A DNA stretch of 64,000 bases, from NCBI RefSeq assembly GCF_003217355.1, contig NZ_QJTK01000001.1:612059-676058 (forward strand), given 5' to 3'. Position 1 is the stretch's first letter, and the number at the start of each line of letters is the position of its first letter. The translations under genes and the position numbers were made by a program. This document shows positions 19,901-27,324 of this stretch, in pieces. Source of the DNA: Rhodobacter viridis (lineage in GTDB: Bacteria; Pseudomonadota; Alphaproteobacteria; Rhodobacterales; Rhodobacteraceae). The notes under the pieces are model-generated. The model was not told where the DNA came from, did not search any database, and was given only the letters and a program-made list of their open reading frames with translations.

Positions 19901-20903
19901 TCCCCGACAGCCGCGGCACTTCCTCGGCTGCCGCCCTCGCCACTCCCGAGACCCGCCAGGGCATGTTGCTGCCATCCTCCAGCACCGAGGCAACCTTGGG
20001 CTTCACATCACAAGCCCCGCAACGCAGATCATCGCCAAACCAGCTCACCACCAGCGACACCGCCCCGCAGTTCGGCAGCTCCTCCTCCAGCCGCTCGAGC
20101 GCGGCGACCAGATCGGTCTGCCCCCCGGGCGCATTCTGGTTCGCCGCCACCTGCGTTGCAGTGACCCCGCTGCCCGTCGTCACATAGACCGGGGTCGTGG
20201 CCAGCGCATATTCCCCCGTGCCGGGGATCAGCGCCACCGCCTGCAGTCCCCGCGTCAGATCGGGCTCGGCCTCGGCCAGCGCCCCTTGCGCCGCGCGCAC
20301 CACCTCGAAGCTGAACTGCGGCACCCGGTTGCCATAGGGGCCAAGCTGCAGATCCTCGATCACCACATAGGCGATGCCGCGATAGGCGGGCGCCGCCTCC
20401 GCCCCCTCGACCGCCGCAATCTTCGGGTCGGGCAGCTGATCCTCGGCCCCCTTGTAAACCCGCATGTTCAGGCTCGAGGCATCGATCTCGCTGCCATCCG
20501 CCCAAACCCGGCCAACGTGCAGGATCTCGCCCTCGCACAAGGCGAGCGCGAGGCTCAGCGAATAGCTGTAACTCGTGACCGAGGCCCGCGGCGCACCCTT
20601 GCCGCTTTTCTCCACCGATTTCGTCTCGAAGAACCGCGTCGCCCAGATCACCTGCCCCGGAACCCGCATCCGCCCCCAAAGCCGCCCGACCGCCTCGCCC
20701 TCCGAGGCGCTCGACAGCCGCAGCCGGTCGACCCGTCCGGTCTCGACACTTTGCGACCCCGATCCCAGAAGCCGCTGGTCGATCACCCGCCCCAAAGTGG
20801 CCCCCACGGCCCGCCCGATCACCGCCCCCGACAGGCCCAGAACCGTGCCGCCAAAGCCGCCGCCAATCGCGGCCCCCGCCGCCGAAAGCAGAATCGTCGC
20901 CAT
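16989..20903 (-). CDS. g15: GTA g15, baseplate/host-contact protein with TIM-barrel-like domain
   Basis: The largest protein of the particle (1304 residues), the central tip protein of the tail. The N-terminus is glycine-rich and hydrophobic (GAAIGGGFGGTVLGLSGAVIG). A glycoside-hydrolase-like TIM barrel (GTA TIM domain) spans very roughly residues 430-730, with DAFCIGTEMVALNQIRG, YAADWSEYWG and PVWFTEMGCAAIDKG. After it comes a phage-tail hub-type region and Ig-like C-terminal segments (RFRWIRRTRIDGD-like WTFRWIRRTRIDGDSWQGYE). In R. capsulatus this gene product is known to contact or penetrate the recipient envelope. Its start abuts the g14 stop. Confidence 0.93.
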   Translation of the reverse strand: MATILLSAAGAAIGGGFGGTVLGLSGAVIGRAVGATLGRVIDQRLLGSGSQSVETGRVDRLRLSSASEGEAVGRLWGRMRVPGQVIWATRFFETKSVEKSGKGAPRASVTSYSYSLSLALALCEGEILHVGRVWADGSEIDASSLNMRVYKGAEDQLPDPKIAAVEGAEAAPAYRGIAYVVIEDLQLGPYGNRVPQFSFEVVRAAQGALAEAEPDLTRGLQAVALIPGTGEYALATTPVYVTTGSGVTATQVAANQNAPGGQTDLVAALERLEEELPNCGAVSLVVSWFGDDLRCGACDVKPKVASVLEDGSNMPWRVSGVARAAAEEVPRLSGSSVYGGTPADAAVIEAIVALRTAGKAVMFYPFILMEQLAGNALPDPWSEAAEQPTLPWRGRITLSVAPGRDGSPDGTAAAVAQVAGFFGTAEPGDFAISGGEVVYSGPEEWSMRRFILHYAHLCKLAGGVDAFCIGTEMVALNQIRGPGNSFPAVAAFQQLAAEVKAILGTGCKIGYAADWSEYWGFAPGNGDRFFHLDPLWADAHVDFIGIDNYMPLSDWREGEDHLDAGWGAIYALDYLQSNIEGGELHDWYYAAPEHRDAQIRTPITDGEHGEPWIWRAKDIRSWWLSDHHERVGGLRSEVATAWVPQSKPVWFTEMGCAAIDKGTNQPNKFLDPKSSESSLPYYSDGRRDELIQMQYLRAMTRYWGDAEKNPVSEVYGGPMLDMSRAHVWAWDTRPWPQFPLNTTLWSDGDNYPRGHWISGRAVSQPLANVVAEICSVAGIEEIDVSALYGLVRGYTMTGDQTGRAGLQALMLAYGFEVLEREGKLVFRMRDGRVDAVLSAADLAIGEGDAVVETVRAAEAEIAGRVRLAYVEADGDFEVKAVEAVFPDEAAGAAAGSELSLALTRAQAQGIVGRWLAEARVARDSARFALPPSLGHLGTGDVVALDLAEGQRRYRIDRVEGAGLLQVEAVRVEPGLYAPADEVEDPATLRPFAAPVPVTAVFLDLPLMKGDEDPIAPHLAVTATPWPGTVAVWSADEDAGYALNATLGTRAVIGQTLTPLHRAGPGVWDRGAPLRVKLASGALDSATALRVLNGANAMAIGDGSSGKWEVFQFVEAALVSGRIWDISLRLRGQLGTDALMPEVWPEGSVVVALDGAPEQIALPSASRGLARHYRIGSAARSYDDPSFVHRVEAFDSVGLRPLSPCHLRANREASGWTFRWIRRTRIDGDSWQGYEVPLGESSELYLIRVLEGTAVKREVMVGTASWTYPAALQVADGVTGPFSVSIAQVSDTYGPGLAAVIEVTT

Positions 20904-21356
20904 TCACCTGGCCCCCTCAGGAAATTGAAACCGCGCCACGATCCGGCGCGCCCACGGCTCCGACAGCGGGCTCTCGACCACACCATGGCCCGTGTAGGCA
21001 TGCACGAAGCTCGCCCGCGCCCCGATCTCGGTGGCGATGCCCAGATGCTTGGCGACAGCGCCCGTGCGCATCCGGAACAGCAGCACCTCGCCGGGCGCCT
21101 CGGGCACACCGCCCCTCGGCAGGGCCACCAGATGCCGCGCCGCCGCCCGCCAGAGTATTTCCTCGCGCGCGGGCTCGGACCAATCGGCCGTATAGGGCGG
21201 CACCAGTTCCGGCTCGGCCCCGTAAAGCGCCCGCCAGACCCCGCGCAACAGCCCCAGACAATCCGTCCCCGCGCCCTGCACCGAGACCTGATGCCGATAG
21301 GGCGTACCAATCCACGCCCGCGCGATCGCCACCGCCTGTGGCCCGACCGCGCTCAT
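20904..21356 (-). CDS. g14: GTA g14, NlpC/P60-type cell-wall peptidase
   Basis: A 150-residue NlpC/P60 cysteine peptidase domain with the catalytic Cys in GTDCLGLLRGVW (C33) and candidate histidines in AKHLGIA (H104) and VHAYTGHG (H119). It is probably held at the tail tip to open peptidoglycan during DNA delivery. It overlaps the g13 stop by four bases (ATGA) and is followed by g15 with no gap, so the three baseplate genes are translationally coupled. Confidence 0.92.
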   Translation of the reverse strand: MSAVGPQAVAIARAWIGTPYRHQVSVQGAGTDCLGLLRGVWRALYGAEPELVPPYTADWSEPAREEILWRAAARHLVALPRGGVPEAPGEVLLFRMRTGAVAKHLGIATEIGARASFVHAYTGHGVVESPLSEPWARRIVARFQFPEGAR

Positions 21357-22243
21357 CGAAACAGGCTCCCGCCGTCATTCGTGCCGCTCTGCACCGGATA
21401 GGAGACCAGCCAGTCTTCCCCCGGGATGTGAGGAAATCCGCGGAAATTCAGAAAGTTGTCGAATTTCAGCCGACAGGTCTCGGCACGCTTGTCACAGCCC
21501 GGTTCGATCCGCACCAGATCGCCCGCGACCGGATCGGCCCCCAGCCGCTGCCACAGCTCGATCAGCCGCGACCCGTCCGCCTGCAACCGGTCGTTTTTCA
21601 CCACGCCGATCAGGCCCGCGGCCGCGCCGCCCAGCACGACCAACCGCCCCTTCTCGAACCAGCGATCCTCGAAGCCCGCCCCCTCGGCGATGCGCAGAAC
21701 CACCGCCTCGTCGACATCGCCCAACGCCGCCTCCAGCGCATAGCCATCCTTCGTCAGATCGAAGCGGCACTTGCCATCGCCCAGAACGGCCGCACAGCGC
21801 GGGTGATAGATCCGCCCCCGCTCCAGCCCCAAAGCCTCGGTCAAGCCTCGCAACTCGGCCGTGAACCCGCCCGCGCCCCGCGACACCTCGCCCAATCGGC
21901 CGCGAAAGGTCAGCACCCGCGCGCTCGGTTCGGCCCAGTTCACCAGCCAGACCCGGACCTCGGCGCCATCATAGCGCCCGGCCAGAATGTCGGCCTCGGT
22001 GATCGCCTCGGAGCTCAGCGCGCCGTAACTCTCGGTATTGTCCACCGACAGCCCCGTACCCTGCATCAGCGCCTTAGCCGTCATGCCGCTGCCCGGCTCG
22101 AAGCCGATCCCCGCGAACGCAAGCGCCCGGTCATGATCGGTGAAGCCAAGCACCCGCCCATCCGACCGCGCCAGCGCCCAGGCCCGCGCCACCGTCGTCA
22201 CGCCCTGCGCGAGATGCGCCTTCAAACTCTCCGGATACGCCAT
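21353..22243 (-). CDS. g13: GTA g13, tail hub protein (DUF2163 / phage BR0599 family)
   Basis: A 296-residue baseplate hub protein of the DUF2163 family. Four cysteines are arranged as two pairs, C150 and C159 (HPRCAAVLGDGKC) and C250 and C257 (GCDKRAETC), the pattern expected for an iron-sulfur cluster like that of related siphophage tail proteins. Cluster binding here is inferred from the cysteines and from recollection of the RcGTA structure work. Its start overlaps the g12 stop by one base. Confidence 0.9.
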   Translation of the reverse strand: MAYPESLKAHLAQGVTTVARAWALARSDGRVLGFTDHDRALAFAGIGFEPGSGMTAKALMQGTGLSVDNTESYGALSSEAITEADILAGRYDGAEVRVWLVNWAEPSARVLTFRGRLGEVSRGAGGFTAELRGLTEALGLERGRIYHPRCAAVLGDGKCRFDLTKDGYALEAALGDVDEAVVLRIAEGAGFEDRWFEKGRLVVLGGAAAGLIGVVKNDRLQADGSRLIELWQRLGADPVAGDLVRIEPGCDKRAETCRLKFDNFLNFRGFPHIPGEDWLVSYPVQSGTNDGGSLFR

Positions 22244-22875
22244 CAGATCCGCACCTCCAGCACCGGCACCTGCGGCAGATCCCCCGCCTGAAACGACTGC
22301 ACCGAGACCGAGATCCGGTCGGTATCGAACCGCACCGGCACATCGAATTCGAACCCCGCCGTCACCCGCGCCCCCTTTGCCGGCGGCTCGTTGAAGATGA
22401 CGATCCCGGTGCCATGATCGACGCCGAAATTCACCGCCTCGGCCTGATGATCCCCCGCAATGCCCAGCTTGACCGTGCCCTCGACCGGCTTCGCGATCGG
22501 CCGCACATAGCTTTGCCCGCCCGAGACATAGGTCTTGACCAGCTGAAACGCGGCCGTCACGCCATCCCCGATGCCGATCAACTGATCCTCATGCGCCACC
22601 GCCTTCGAGGCCGGACAGCTCTTGTAATCGGCCCAGTCCTTCCAGCGAAACCCGTGCAACTGCCCGCCCCGCGCTTCGAAAAACGCGATCAGCCGCTCGA
22701 CATCATCCAGACTGCGCAACCCCACCCCGGCATCGTAATGCCGCCGCGAATGCGCCCAGGGGCTGTTGCGCTGCTCGAACCCGCTCGAGAGCGTGACGAT
22801 CTCGGTGCGCCGCTCCGGCCCGCCGACCGAGCCGAAACTCAGATTGGCCGGGAACCGAACTTCATGAAATGCCAT
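22243..22875 (-). CDS. g12: GTA g12, distal tail protein (DUF2460 family)
   Basis: A 210-residue DUF2460 protein, the equivalent of the siphophage distal tail protein that joins the tube to the baseplate. Family features are the FHEVRFPANLSFGSVGGPER start, the NSPWAHSRRHYDAGVG motif, GQLHGFRWKDWADYKS, and the beta-rich C-terminus DLPQVPVLEVRI. It lies between the tape measure gene and g13 and its GAGGA RBS sits in the ten-base gap after g11. Confidence 0.92.
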   Translation of the reverse strand: MAFHEVRFPANLSFGSVGGPERRTEIVTLSSGFEQRNSPWAHSRRHYDAGVGLRSLDDVERLIAFFEARGGQLHGFRWKDWADYKSCPASKAVAHEDQLIGIGDGVTAAFQLVKTYVSGGQSYVRPIAKPVEGTVKLGIAGDHQAEAVNFGVDHGTGIVIFNEPPAKGARVTAGFEFDVPVRFDTDRISVSVQSFQAGDLPQVPVLEVRI

Positions 22876-22885
22876 GCTTTCCTCC

Positions 22886-23545
22886 TCAGGCGTTGCGCGA
22901 TCCCCGCGCGAGCGCGCGGTTCACCTGCGCCGCGATCTGCCCCTGACTGCGGGCAAACCCGGCCGTATCGGGCGTCGTCACGTTCATCACCACATTGACC
23001 ACCCGCCCGCCCGCGGCCTGCACGCCCAATCGCCCGTCCGCGCCCCGTGCCAGCGGCATGATCGCCTCGGGCCCGGCCTCGCCCATCAGGCCCGTCACGC
23101 CCCGCATCGCAAAATGCGTGGGCGAAGAGACGACGCCCCCCTTGGCAAAGGGCAGCACCTGCCCTTGCGAAAAGGCCCCGCCCTTCGCAAAGCCGAAGAC
23201 CCCGCCCAGCATCCCGCTGAGCGAGGTCGCAATCGCCCCGCCGATCGCATCCTGCACCGGCTTCATCGCCACCGAATAGGCCGCCTGCGCCATCCCCTCG
23301 GCCACCGAACTCAGCGCATCCGAAAGCTTCATGCCGTCGAAGATCACGCCATCGAACGCCCGCCGGATCGAGCGCCCAAAGCTTTGCGACAGGCTGCCCA
23401 CCTCGCGGCTCGTGTAGGTCAGGCTTTCCCGCATCCGCCCAAGTTCATCACTGAAACTCGCGGCCACCCCCTCGGCGCCCCCCAGCGCCTGCTCCAGCTC
23501 CGCCGCCTGCTGGCTCAGCGCATCGAGCCCGTTGCCATCGATCAT
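22886..23545 (-). CDS. g11: GTA g11, short tape measure protein
   Basis: A 219-residue tape measure protein, far shorter than those of long-tailed phages, in keeping with the short GTA tail. It has a helical N-terminus (DALSQQAAELEQALGG), a glycine/alanine-rich hydrophobic middle (GGAIATSLSGMLGGVFGFAKG), the typical FAKGGVVSSPTHF repeats, a GLMGEAGPEAIMPL motif and a C-terminus with VNVVMNVTTPDTAGFARSQ. Its ribosome site AAGGA lies within the 3' end of g10.1. Confidence 0.93.
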   Translation of the reverse strand: MIDGNGLDALSQQAAELEQALGGAEGVAASFSDELGRMRESLTYTSREVGSLSQSFGRSIRRAFDGVIFDGMKLSDALSSVAEGMAQAAYSVAMKPVQDAIGGAIATSLSGMLGGVFGFAKGGAFSQGQVLPFAKGGVVSSPTHFAMRGVTGLMGEAGPEAIMPLARGADGRLGVQAAGGRVVNVVMNVTTPDTAGFARSQGQIAAQVNRALARGSRNA

Positions 23546-23548
23546 CGC

Positions 23549-23758
23549 TTATCCTTTCAGTTCGCCGTCGCGCGGCACATCGGGAAACCGCGCCGCAAGC
23601 TCCGCAAGCCGTCCGCGCGTCAAGGGCGGCGCCCCCGCCACCTCGCCCAGCATCACGGCCAGCTCCGCCGGCGTCAGCCGCCAGAAATCCCATGGCCGCA
23701 GCCCCAGCCCCTTCAGCCCGACCCGCAGCAGACCCGGCCAGTCAAGGCCACCGCTCAC
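23549..23758 (-). CDS. g10.1: GTA g10.1, tail assembly chaperone-type protein
   Basis: A 69-residue protein (SGGLDWPGLLRVGLKGLGLR ... LTPAELAVMLGE) of the small phage protein family found between g10 and the tape measure gene in GTA clusters. GTG 23758 is preferred because it overlaps the g10 stop as GTGA, giving translational coupling, and the usual family start matches. Its position and size resemble the G/GT-type tail assembly chaperones, but no frameshift fusion with g10 was demonstrated. Confidence 0.8.
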   Translation of the reverse strand: MSGGLDWPGLLRVGLKGLGLRPWDFWRLTPAELAVMLGEVAGAPPLTRGRLAELAARFPDVPRDGELKG

Positions 23759-24084
23759 GATCCGCCCTGCCCCGGCACGGTGAAGGCGCGCGCCAGCAAC
23801 TCGGCCGCGATCCGCGCCGCACCGACCGGCCCGCCGCCGATCTCGACCGTGCGCAGATCCTCCGCCCGTCCCTCCCAGCCGCCACCGCGCAGCCCCGCCA
23901 CGATCAGCGCCAGCACGTCGCGGCTCGAAAACGCCCCCGTCTCGAACCGCCGCACCAGATCCATCAGCGAGACCTCGCCCAGCCCCGTCTCCAGTTCCGC
24001 AAGCGCACCCAGCGTCAGCTTCGCCACCCGCCGCTCGGCCCCCAGAACCACCTCGACCTCGCCCGCCCAAGGGTTCGCCATCAT
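23755..24084 (-). CDS. g10: GTA g10, tail assembly chaperone family (DUF3356-type)
   Basis: A 109-residue protein of the gene transfer agent family: NPWAGEVEVVLGAERRVAKL, TLGALAELETGLGEVSLMDL, then a helical C-terminal part. It starts with two ATGs (24084 and 24081); GAGGG lies before the first. Tail-chaperone role is inferred from position between the tail tube gene and the tape measure gene. It ends in a GTGA overlap with g10.1. Confidence 0.85.
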   Translation of the reverse strand: MMANPWAGEVEVVLGAERRVAKLTLGALAELETGLGEVSLMDLVRRFETGAFSSRDVLALIVAGLRGGGWEGRAEDLRTVEIGGGPVGAARIAAELLARAFTVPGQGGS

Positions 24085-24089
24085 CGCCC

Positions 24090-24503
24090 TCAGATCGCCG
24101 TGAAGCTCAGCGCACCCGCCGAGGCCAGCGCGAGCTCGTAAGTCGCCTCGCCATTGTGGCTGCCCGCATAGTCGATCGAGGTGATCATGAACGGCCCCTG
24201 CACGATGCCGAAATCGGGGATGATCACCTGAAACTCGGGCACTTCGCCGTCGAAAAAGATCTGCCGCGCCCGCTCGTCGGTATCGGCGTCCTTGAACACC
24301 CCCGAGCCGGAAATCGCGGCCGAGCGCACCCCCGCTCCCCCCAGCAATTCCCGCCAGCCGCCCTGGCTTTCCAGCGAGGTCACATCGACCGTTTCCGCAT
24401 TGAAGCTGATCCGCGTCGCGCGCAGCCCCGCGATGGTCTCGAATTGCCCTGACCCGTTCAGGTCGATCTTGATCAGAAGGTCCTTGCCGTTCTGCGCCGC
24501 CAT
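24090..24503 (-). CDS. g9: GTA g9, major tail tube protein
   Basis: A 137-residue TP901-1-type tail tube protein. The start AAQNGKDLLIKID, the ETVDVTSLESQGGWRELL loop, VRSAAISGSGVFKD and the SHNGEATYELALASAG C-terminus are family features. It forms the stacked hexameric rings of the GTA tail. It lies 74 bases after g8, a gap that contains a duplication of the g8 end. Confidence 0.94.
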   Translation of the reverse strand: MAAQNGKDLLIKIDLNGSGQFETIAGLRATRISFNAETVDVTSLESQGGWRELLGGAGVRSAAISGSGVFKDADTDERARQIFFDGEVPEFQVIIPDFGIVQGPFMITSIDYAGSHNGEATYELALASAGALSFTAI

Positions 24504-24541
24504 GTCGTCACTCCAGATGTTGAAATTGCATCGCCCGAGCA

Positions 24542-24599
24542 GGCGTCAGCCCTCGACGCGCGCCCGACCCGAGGGCGTCAGCCCTCGACCCTCGCCCGA
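24542..24599. repeat. Tandem duplication of the 3' end of g8
   Basis: Two copies of GGCGTCAGCCCTCGAC..CGCCCGA start at 24542 and 24574, 32 bases apart. On the minus strand each encodes Arg-Ala-Arg-Val-Glu-Gly followed by TGA; the first met by ribosomes is the functional g8 end and the second is a fossil copy in the g8-g9 gap. Confidence 0.8.
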
Positions 24600-24985
24600 A
24601 AGGTCAGATCGATCCGCCGCGTGTCGGCCTTTTCCACCCGCCGCGCCTGCGCGCGCAGGAACCACAGCCCGACCAGCCGCCCGCGCGTCAGCATCAGATC
24701 GGCGCCGACGAGCGCATCCGAGACCGCCGCCGCCGCCGCCTTCGCCGTCGCAAATCCCGCCTCGTCGGTGATCACGGAAACGACGAAATCATGCGTCGCC
24801 CCATCGCCCGTCTTGTCCGAGGCATCGGCCACGTCCTCGGGCCCAAGGCTCACATAGGTGCCGACCAGCGTGCCCGGCGGCATCGCATCGTAAACCGCCG
24901 CCCCAACCAGCGCAGCCAAGGGCGCATCCGCCCGCAGATGCTGGTAAATCGCCGCCTGCAGCGCGCCCGCAACCGCATAGCTCAT
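24578..24985 (-). CDS. g8: GTA g8, tail terminator protein (DUF3168 family)
   Basis: A 135-residue DUF3168 protein, the tail-completion protein that caps the tube and joins it to the head. Features: SYAVAGALQAAIYQHLRAD at the start, VYDAMPPGTLVGTYVSLGPE, and a C-terminus with RRIDLTFRARVEG. It overlaps g7 by four bases. A duplicated copy of its last codons follows the stop. Confidence 0.92.
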   Translation of the reverse strand: MSYAVAGALQAAIYQHLRADAPLAALVGAAVYDAMPPGTLVGTYVSLGPEDVADASDKTGDGATHDFVVSVITDEAGFATAKAAAAAVSDALVGADLMLTRGRLVGLWFLRAQARRVEKADTRRIDLTFRARVEG

Positions 24986-25320
24986 GCCACCACCTCCTCA
25001 CGGGCAAAGCAGGTCAGGTAATGCCCCTCGCGGTCGCGCTCCGCGACGGCGAGGATGCGAAAGATCCGCGTGCCCTCGCGAAAGCGTTGCTCGGGCTTCG
25101 GGCGGCTGGCATGCCCAACAGGGGCCGCCCGCACGACGATGGTCCAGGGCACCGAGGCCAGCGTGACGAATTCTCCCGCCCGTTCGACCCCGCTGCCCGC
25201 CGTCACCTCGGCCCAGAGTTCGCCCTTGGCGACCCAGCTCAGCCGATGCCCGCCCGCGCCATCGGCGCCGCGCGTGGCCTCCTCCAGCACCAGCTTGCGG
25301 TTCAGCCGCGGCACGGTCAT
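24982..25320 (-). CDS. g7: GTA g7, head closure / head-tail connector protein
   Basis: A 112-residue head-tail joining protein (SPP1 gp16-like): LNRKLVLEEATRGADGAGGH, GELWAEVTAGSGVERAGEF and RIFRILAVAERDREGHYLTC are typical. It probably forms the ring below the g6 adaptor. It overlaps g6 and g8 by four bases each, indicating coupled translation. Confidence 0.9.
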   Translation of the reverse strand: MTVPRLNRKLVLEEATRGADGAGGHRLSWVAKGELWAEVTAGSGVERAGEFVTLASVPWTIVVRAAPVGHASRPKPEQRFREGTRIFRILAVAERDREGHYLTCFAREEVVA

Positions 25321-25910
25321 GGCCGCCCCCCCAGCACCCGCACCGTGCGCCAGCGTTCGATCAACGCCATCACGCCAAAAGGCATCGCGCCGCCCTCGGC
25401 CGCCCCGTCATGGCGCAACTCGTAATACTGCGCCGCGAGCAGGAACACCGCCTGCGCCAGATCGACCGGCAGCGCGCTCCAGCCCGCCCCGAACCCGGCG
25501 ATGAAATCGATCTCGGCACGGCCATGCACCGGGATATCGGGCAGCAACGCCCCCAGCGCCTCGACCCGCGGCCGCGCCATGTCCTGCACCAGCCGCCAGC
25601 CCCCGGGCACCAACGTCGCGGCGCCCGCGCTGTCGACCAGCCGCAACGCAGTCACCGCACTCACCGGCGCAATCGGCAAGGTCTGCATCTCGCCCCAGCG
25701 CCAGCAGGTCAGAGAAAGCCGGAAGTCTCGGGAAATCAGCGCCTTGGCCGTGCGCCCCTCGATCGCGGCCATCGCCGCGCGCAGATAGGCCTGCAACGCC
25801 GCATCCTCGGCGCCCACATCGGCAAAGCCGGTGCCCAGCCGCAGATGGTCGCGGAATTCGGCCACCGGCAGCGCCGTCCCGGGCACCGCCGTCAGTTCGT
25901 TCAGCATCAT
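25317..25910 (-). CDS. g6: GTA g6, head-tail adaptor protein
   Basis: A 197-residue head-tail connector (HK97 gp6-like) with a helical N-terminal part (VAEFRDHLRLGTGFADVGAE, AYLRAAMAAIEGRTAKAL) and the C-terminal VDLAQAVFLLAAQYYELRHD helix that packs in the ring under the portal. It follows g5 after a 186-base gap, the longest in the GTA besides that between g2 and g3. Confidence 0.88.
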   Translation of the reverse strand: MMLNELTAVPGTALPVAEFRDHLRLGTGFADVGAEDAALQAYLRAAMAAIEGRTAKALISRDFRLSLTCWRWGEMQTLPIAPVSAVTALRLVDSAGAATLVPGGWRLVQDMARPRVEALGALLPDIPVHGRAEIDFIAGFGAGWSALPVDLAQAVFLLAAQYYELRHDGAAEGGAMPFGVMALIERWRTVRVLGGRP

Positions 25911-25929
25911 GGAAATTCTCCGAAAGGCT

Positions 25930-25946
25930 GACCGCCCCCGGCGGTC
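25930..25946. other. Hairpin in the g5-g6 gap
   Basis: A perfect stem GACCGCC / GGCGGTC around CCC in the 186-base gap downstream of the capsid gene. It has no T-tract on the minus strand, so a terminator is unlikely; a hairpin here could stabilise capsid mRNA relative to downstream genes. The rest of the gap is GC-rich with no open frame of note. Confidence 0.5.
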
Positions 25947-26096
25947 CTGCGATTGGGCAGTCAGGCCCGGCGTTCGGGCGCGGCCCCCGCACCGCCACTC
26001 GGACGGAGGGAGCAGCTAGGCAGCGGCTCGAGACCCGCGCCCGCCCGCCGGCGAACCGGTGAGCCGGAGGTCACCCCCCGGCCCCTTCACCGCCCG

Positions 26097-27293
26097 TTAC
26101 GAGGCGGCAAACTTCAGAAGCTTGATCGCGGCGAAATCGCTGACATCGCCACCGACGCGCTTGGAGGCATAGAACAGCACATGCGGCTTGGCCGAGAAGG
26201 GGTCACGCAGCACCCGCAGATCCGGGCGTTCCGCGATCGTGTAGCCATTGCCGAAATCGCCAAAGGCGATCGCATAGGCATTGGCCGCGATATCGGGCAT
26301 GTCCTCGGCGATCAGCACCGGATAGCCCATCAGCCGCGCCGGTTCACCCGCCGACAGGCTGTCCGCCCAAAGGAACCGGCCGTCGGCATCCTTCATCTTG
26401 CGCACCGCGCCCGCGGTCTTCGAATTCATCACGAAGCTCGCATTGGCGCGGTACTCGGCGCCAAGCGCATAGACCAGATCAACGACCGCATCCGAGGCAT
26501 TCACCGCCGCGAAATCGCCCGCCGCGCCCGTGGCGACATAGCCAAGGCTGCCCCAGGCCCAGGAGCCATTCGCCACCTTGGTCTTCGTCAGGAACCCGGT
26601 CGGCTTGTCCACCCCGTCGCCCGAAATGAAGGCCGCCGCTTCCGCCCGGGCGAATTTGTCGGCGATCCGCCCCGCCAGCCAGGTCTCGATATCAAAGGCG
26701 CTGTCATCCAGAAGCCGCTGCGACGCCTTCGGCATCGCCGCCAGCTCGTAAAGCGGAATGGTGATGCGGTCGATTTGCGGCGCGGCAGTCTCGGTCAGCG
26801 CCGCCACCTCGGTCGCCCAGCCCGAGCCCAGATCGGTCTTGTCCACCAGCACCTCGAAGGCGGTGGCCTCGACATTCACCACATTGGCGATCTGGCGCAG
26901 CGACGCGGTCGAGCGCAACACGCCGCGGATCGTCTCGGCGGTCTGCGGATCGACCAGATAGCCGCCATCGGCCGCCACCGCCGAGGTCATCCCCTTGCCC
27001 TCAAGCGTCAGGCCGCGCAGGCCCCCGTCATCGCCCGAGCGCAGATAGGCCGCGAAAGCCTTCTGATGCGGCGCCTCCTCCGAGGCGGCGGCGGCAAGGG
27101 CATGACGCCCGGCGAAAGTTCTGGTCTGCAGCATGGTCACACGCTCTTCCTGTTGTTGCAATCTCGTCTTCACGTCGTCCTGAAAGCCTTTGACTTCCTT
27201 CAGGAACCCGGCCAGCGCGGTTTTCACCTCGGCGGCCGGATCGGGGGCCTCGGGCATGCCCGATCCGGCCCGAGCCTTGGTCTCGGTCTTCAT
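26097..27293 (-). CDS. g5: GTA g5, major capsid protein (HK97 fold)
   Basis: A 398-residue HK97-type capsid precursor. The N-terminal region (about residues 1-105) is a charged, coiled-coil scaffolding or delta domain (VKTALAGFLKEVKGFQDDV, TRLQQQEERVTML) that the g4 protease should remove; the rest has the HK97 fold, including MTSAVAADGGYLVDPQTAE, DSAFDIETWLAGRIADKFA and FGDFGNGYTIAERPDLRVL. ATG 27293 has GAGAGG nearby and is the known start type; the longer frame to 27395 overlaps g4 and is arginine-rich. Confidence 0.95.
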   Translation of the reverse strand: MKTETKARAGSGMPEAPDPAAEVKTALAGFLKEVKGFQDDVKTRLQQQEERVTMLQTRTFAGRHALAAAASEEAPHQKAFAAYLRSGDDGGLRGLTLEGKGMTSAVAADGGYLVDPQTAETIRGVLRSTASLRQIANVVNVEATAFEVLVDKTDLGSGWATEVAALTETAAPQIDRITIPLYELAAMPKASQRLLDDSAFDIETWLAGRIADKFARAEAAAFISGDGVDKPTGFLTKTKVANGSWAWGSLGYVATGAAGDFAAVNASDAVVDLVYALGAEYRANASFVMNSKTAGAVRKMKDADGRFLWADSLSAGEPARLMGYPVLIAEDMPDIAANAYAIAFGDFGNGYTIAERPDLRVLRDPFSAKPHVLFYASKRVGGDVSDFAAIKLLKFAAS

Positions 27294-27324
27294 CCTCTCA
27301 ACTCTCCTGCAGCAGCGGCGGGGC

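Noticed and set aside
23549..24084. Programmed frameshift joining g10 and g10.1
   Set aside because: The genes overlap as GTGA, but I saw no clear slippery heptamer at the end of g10; separate coupled genes explain the sequence.
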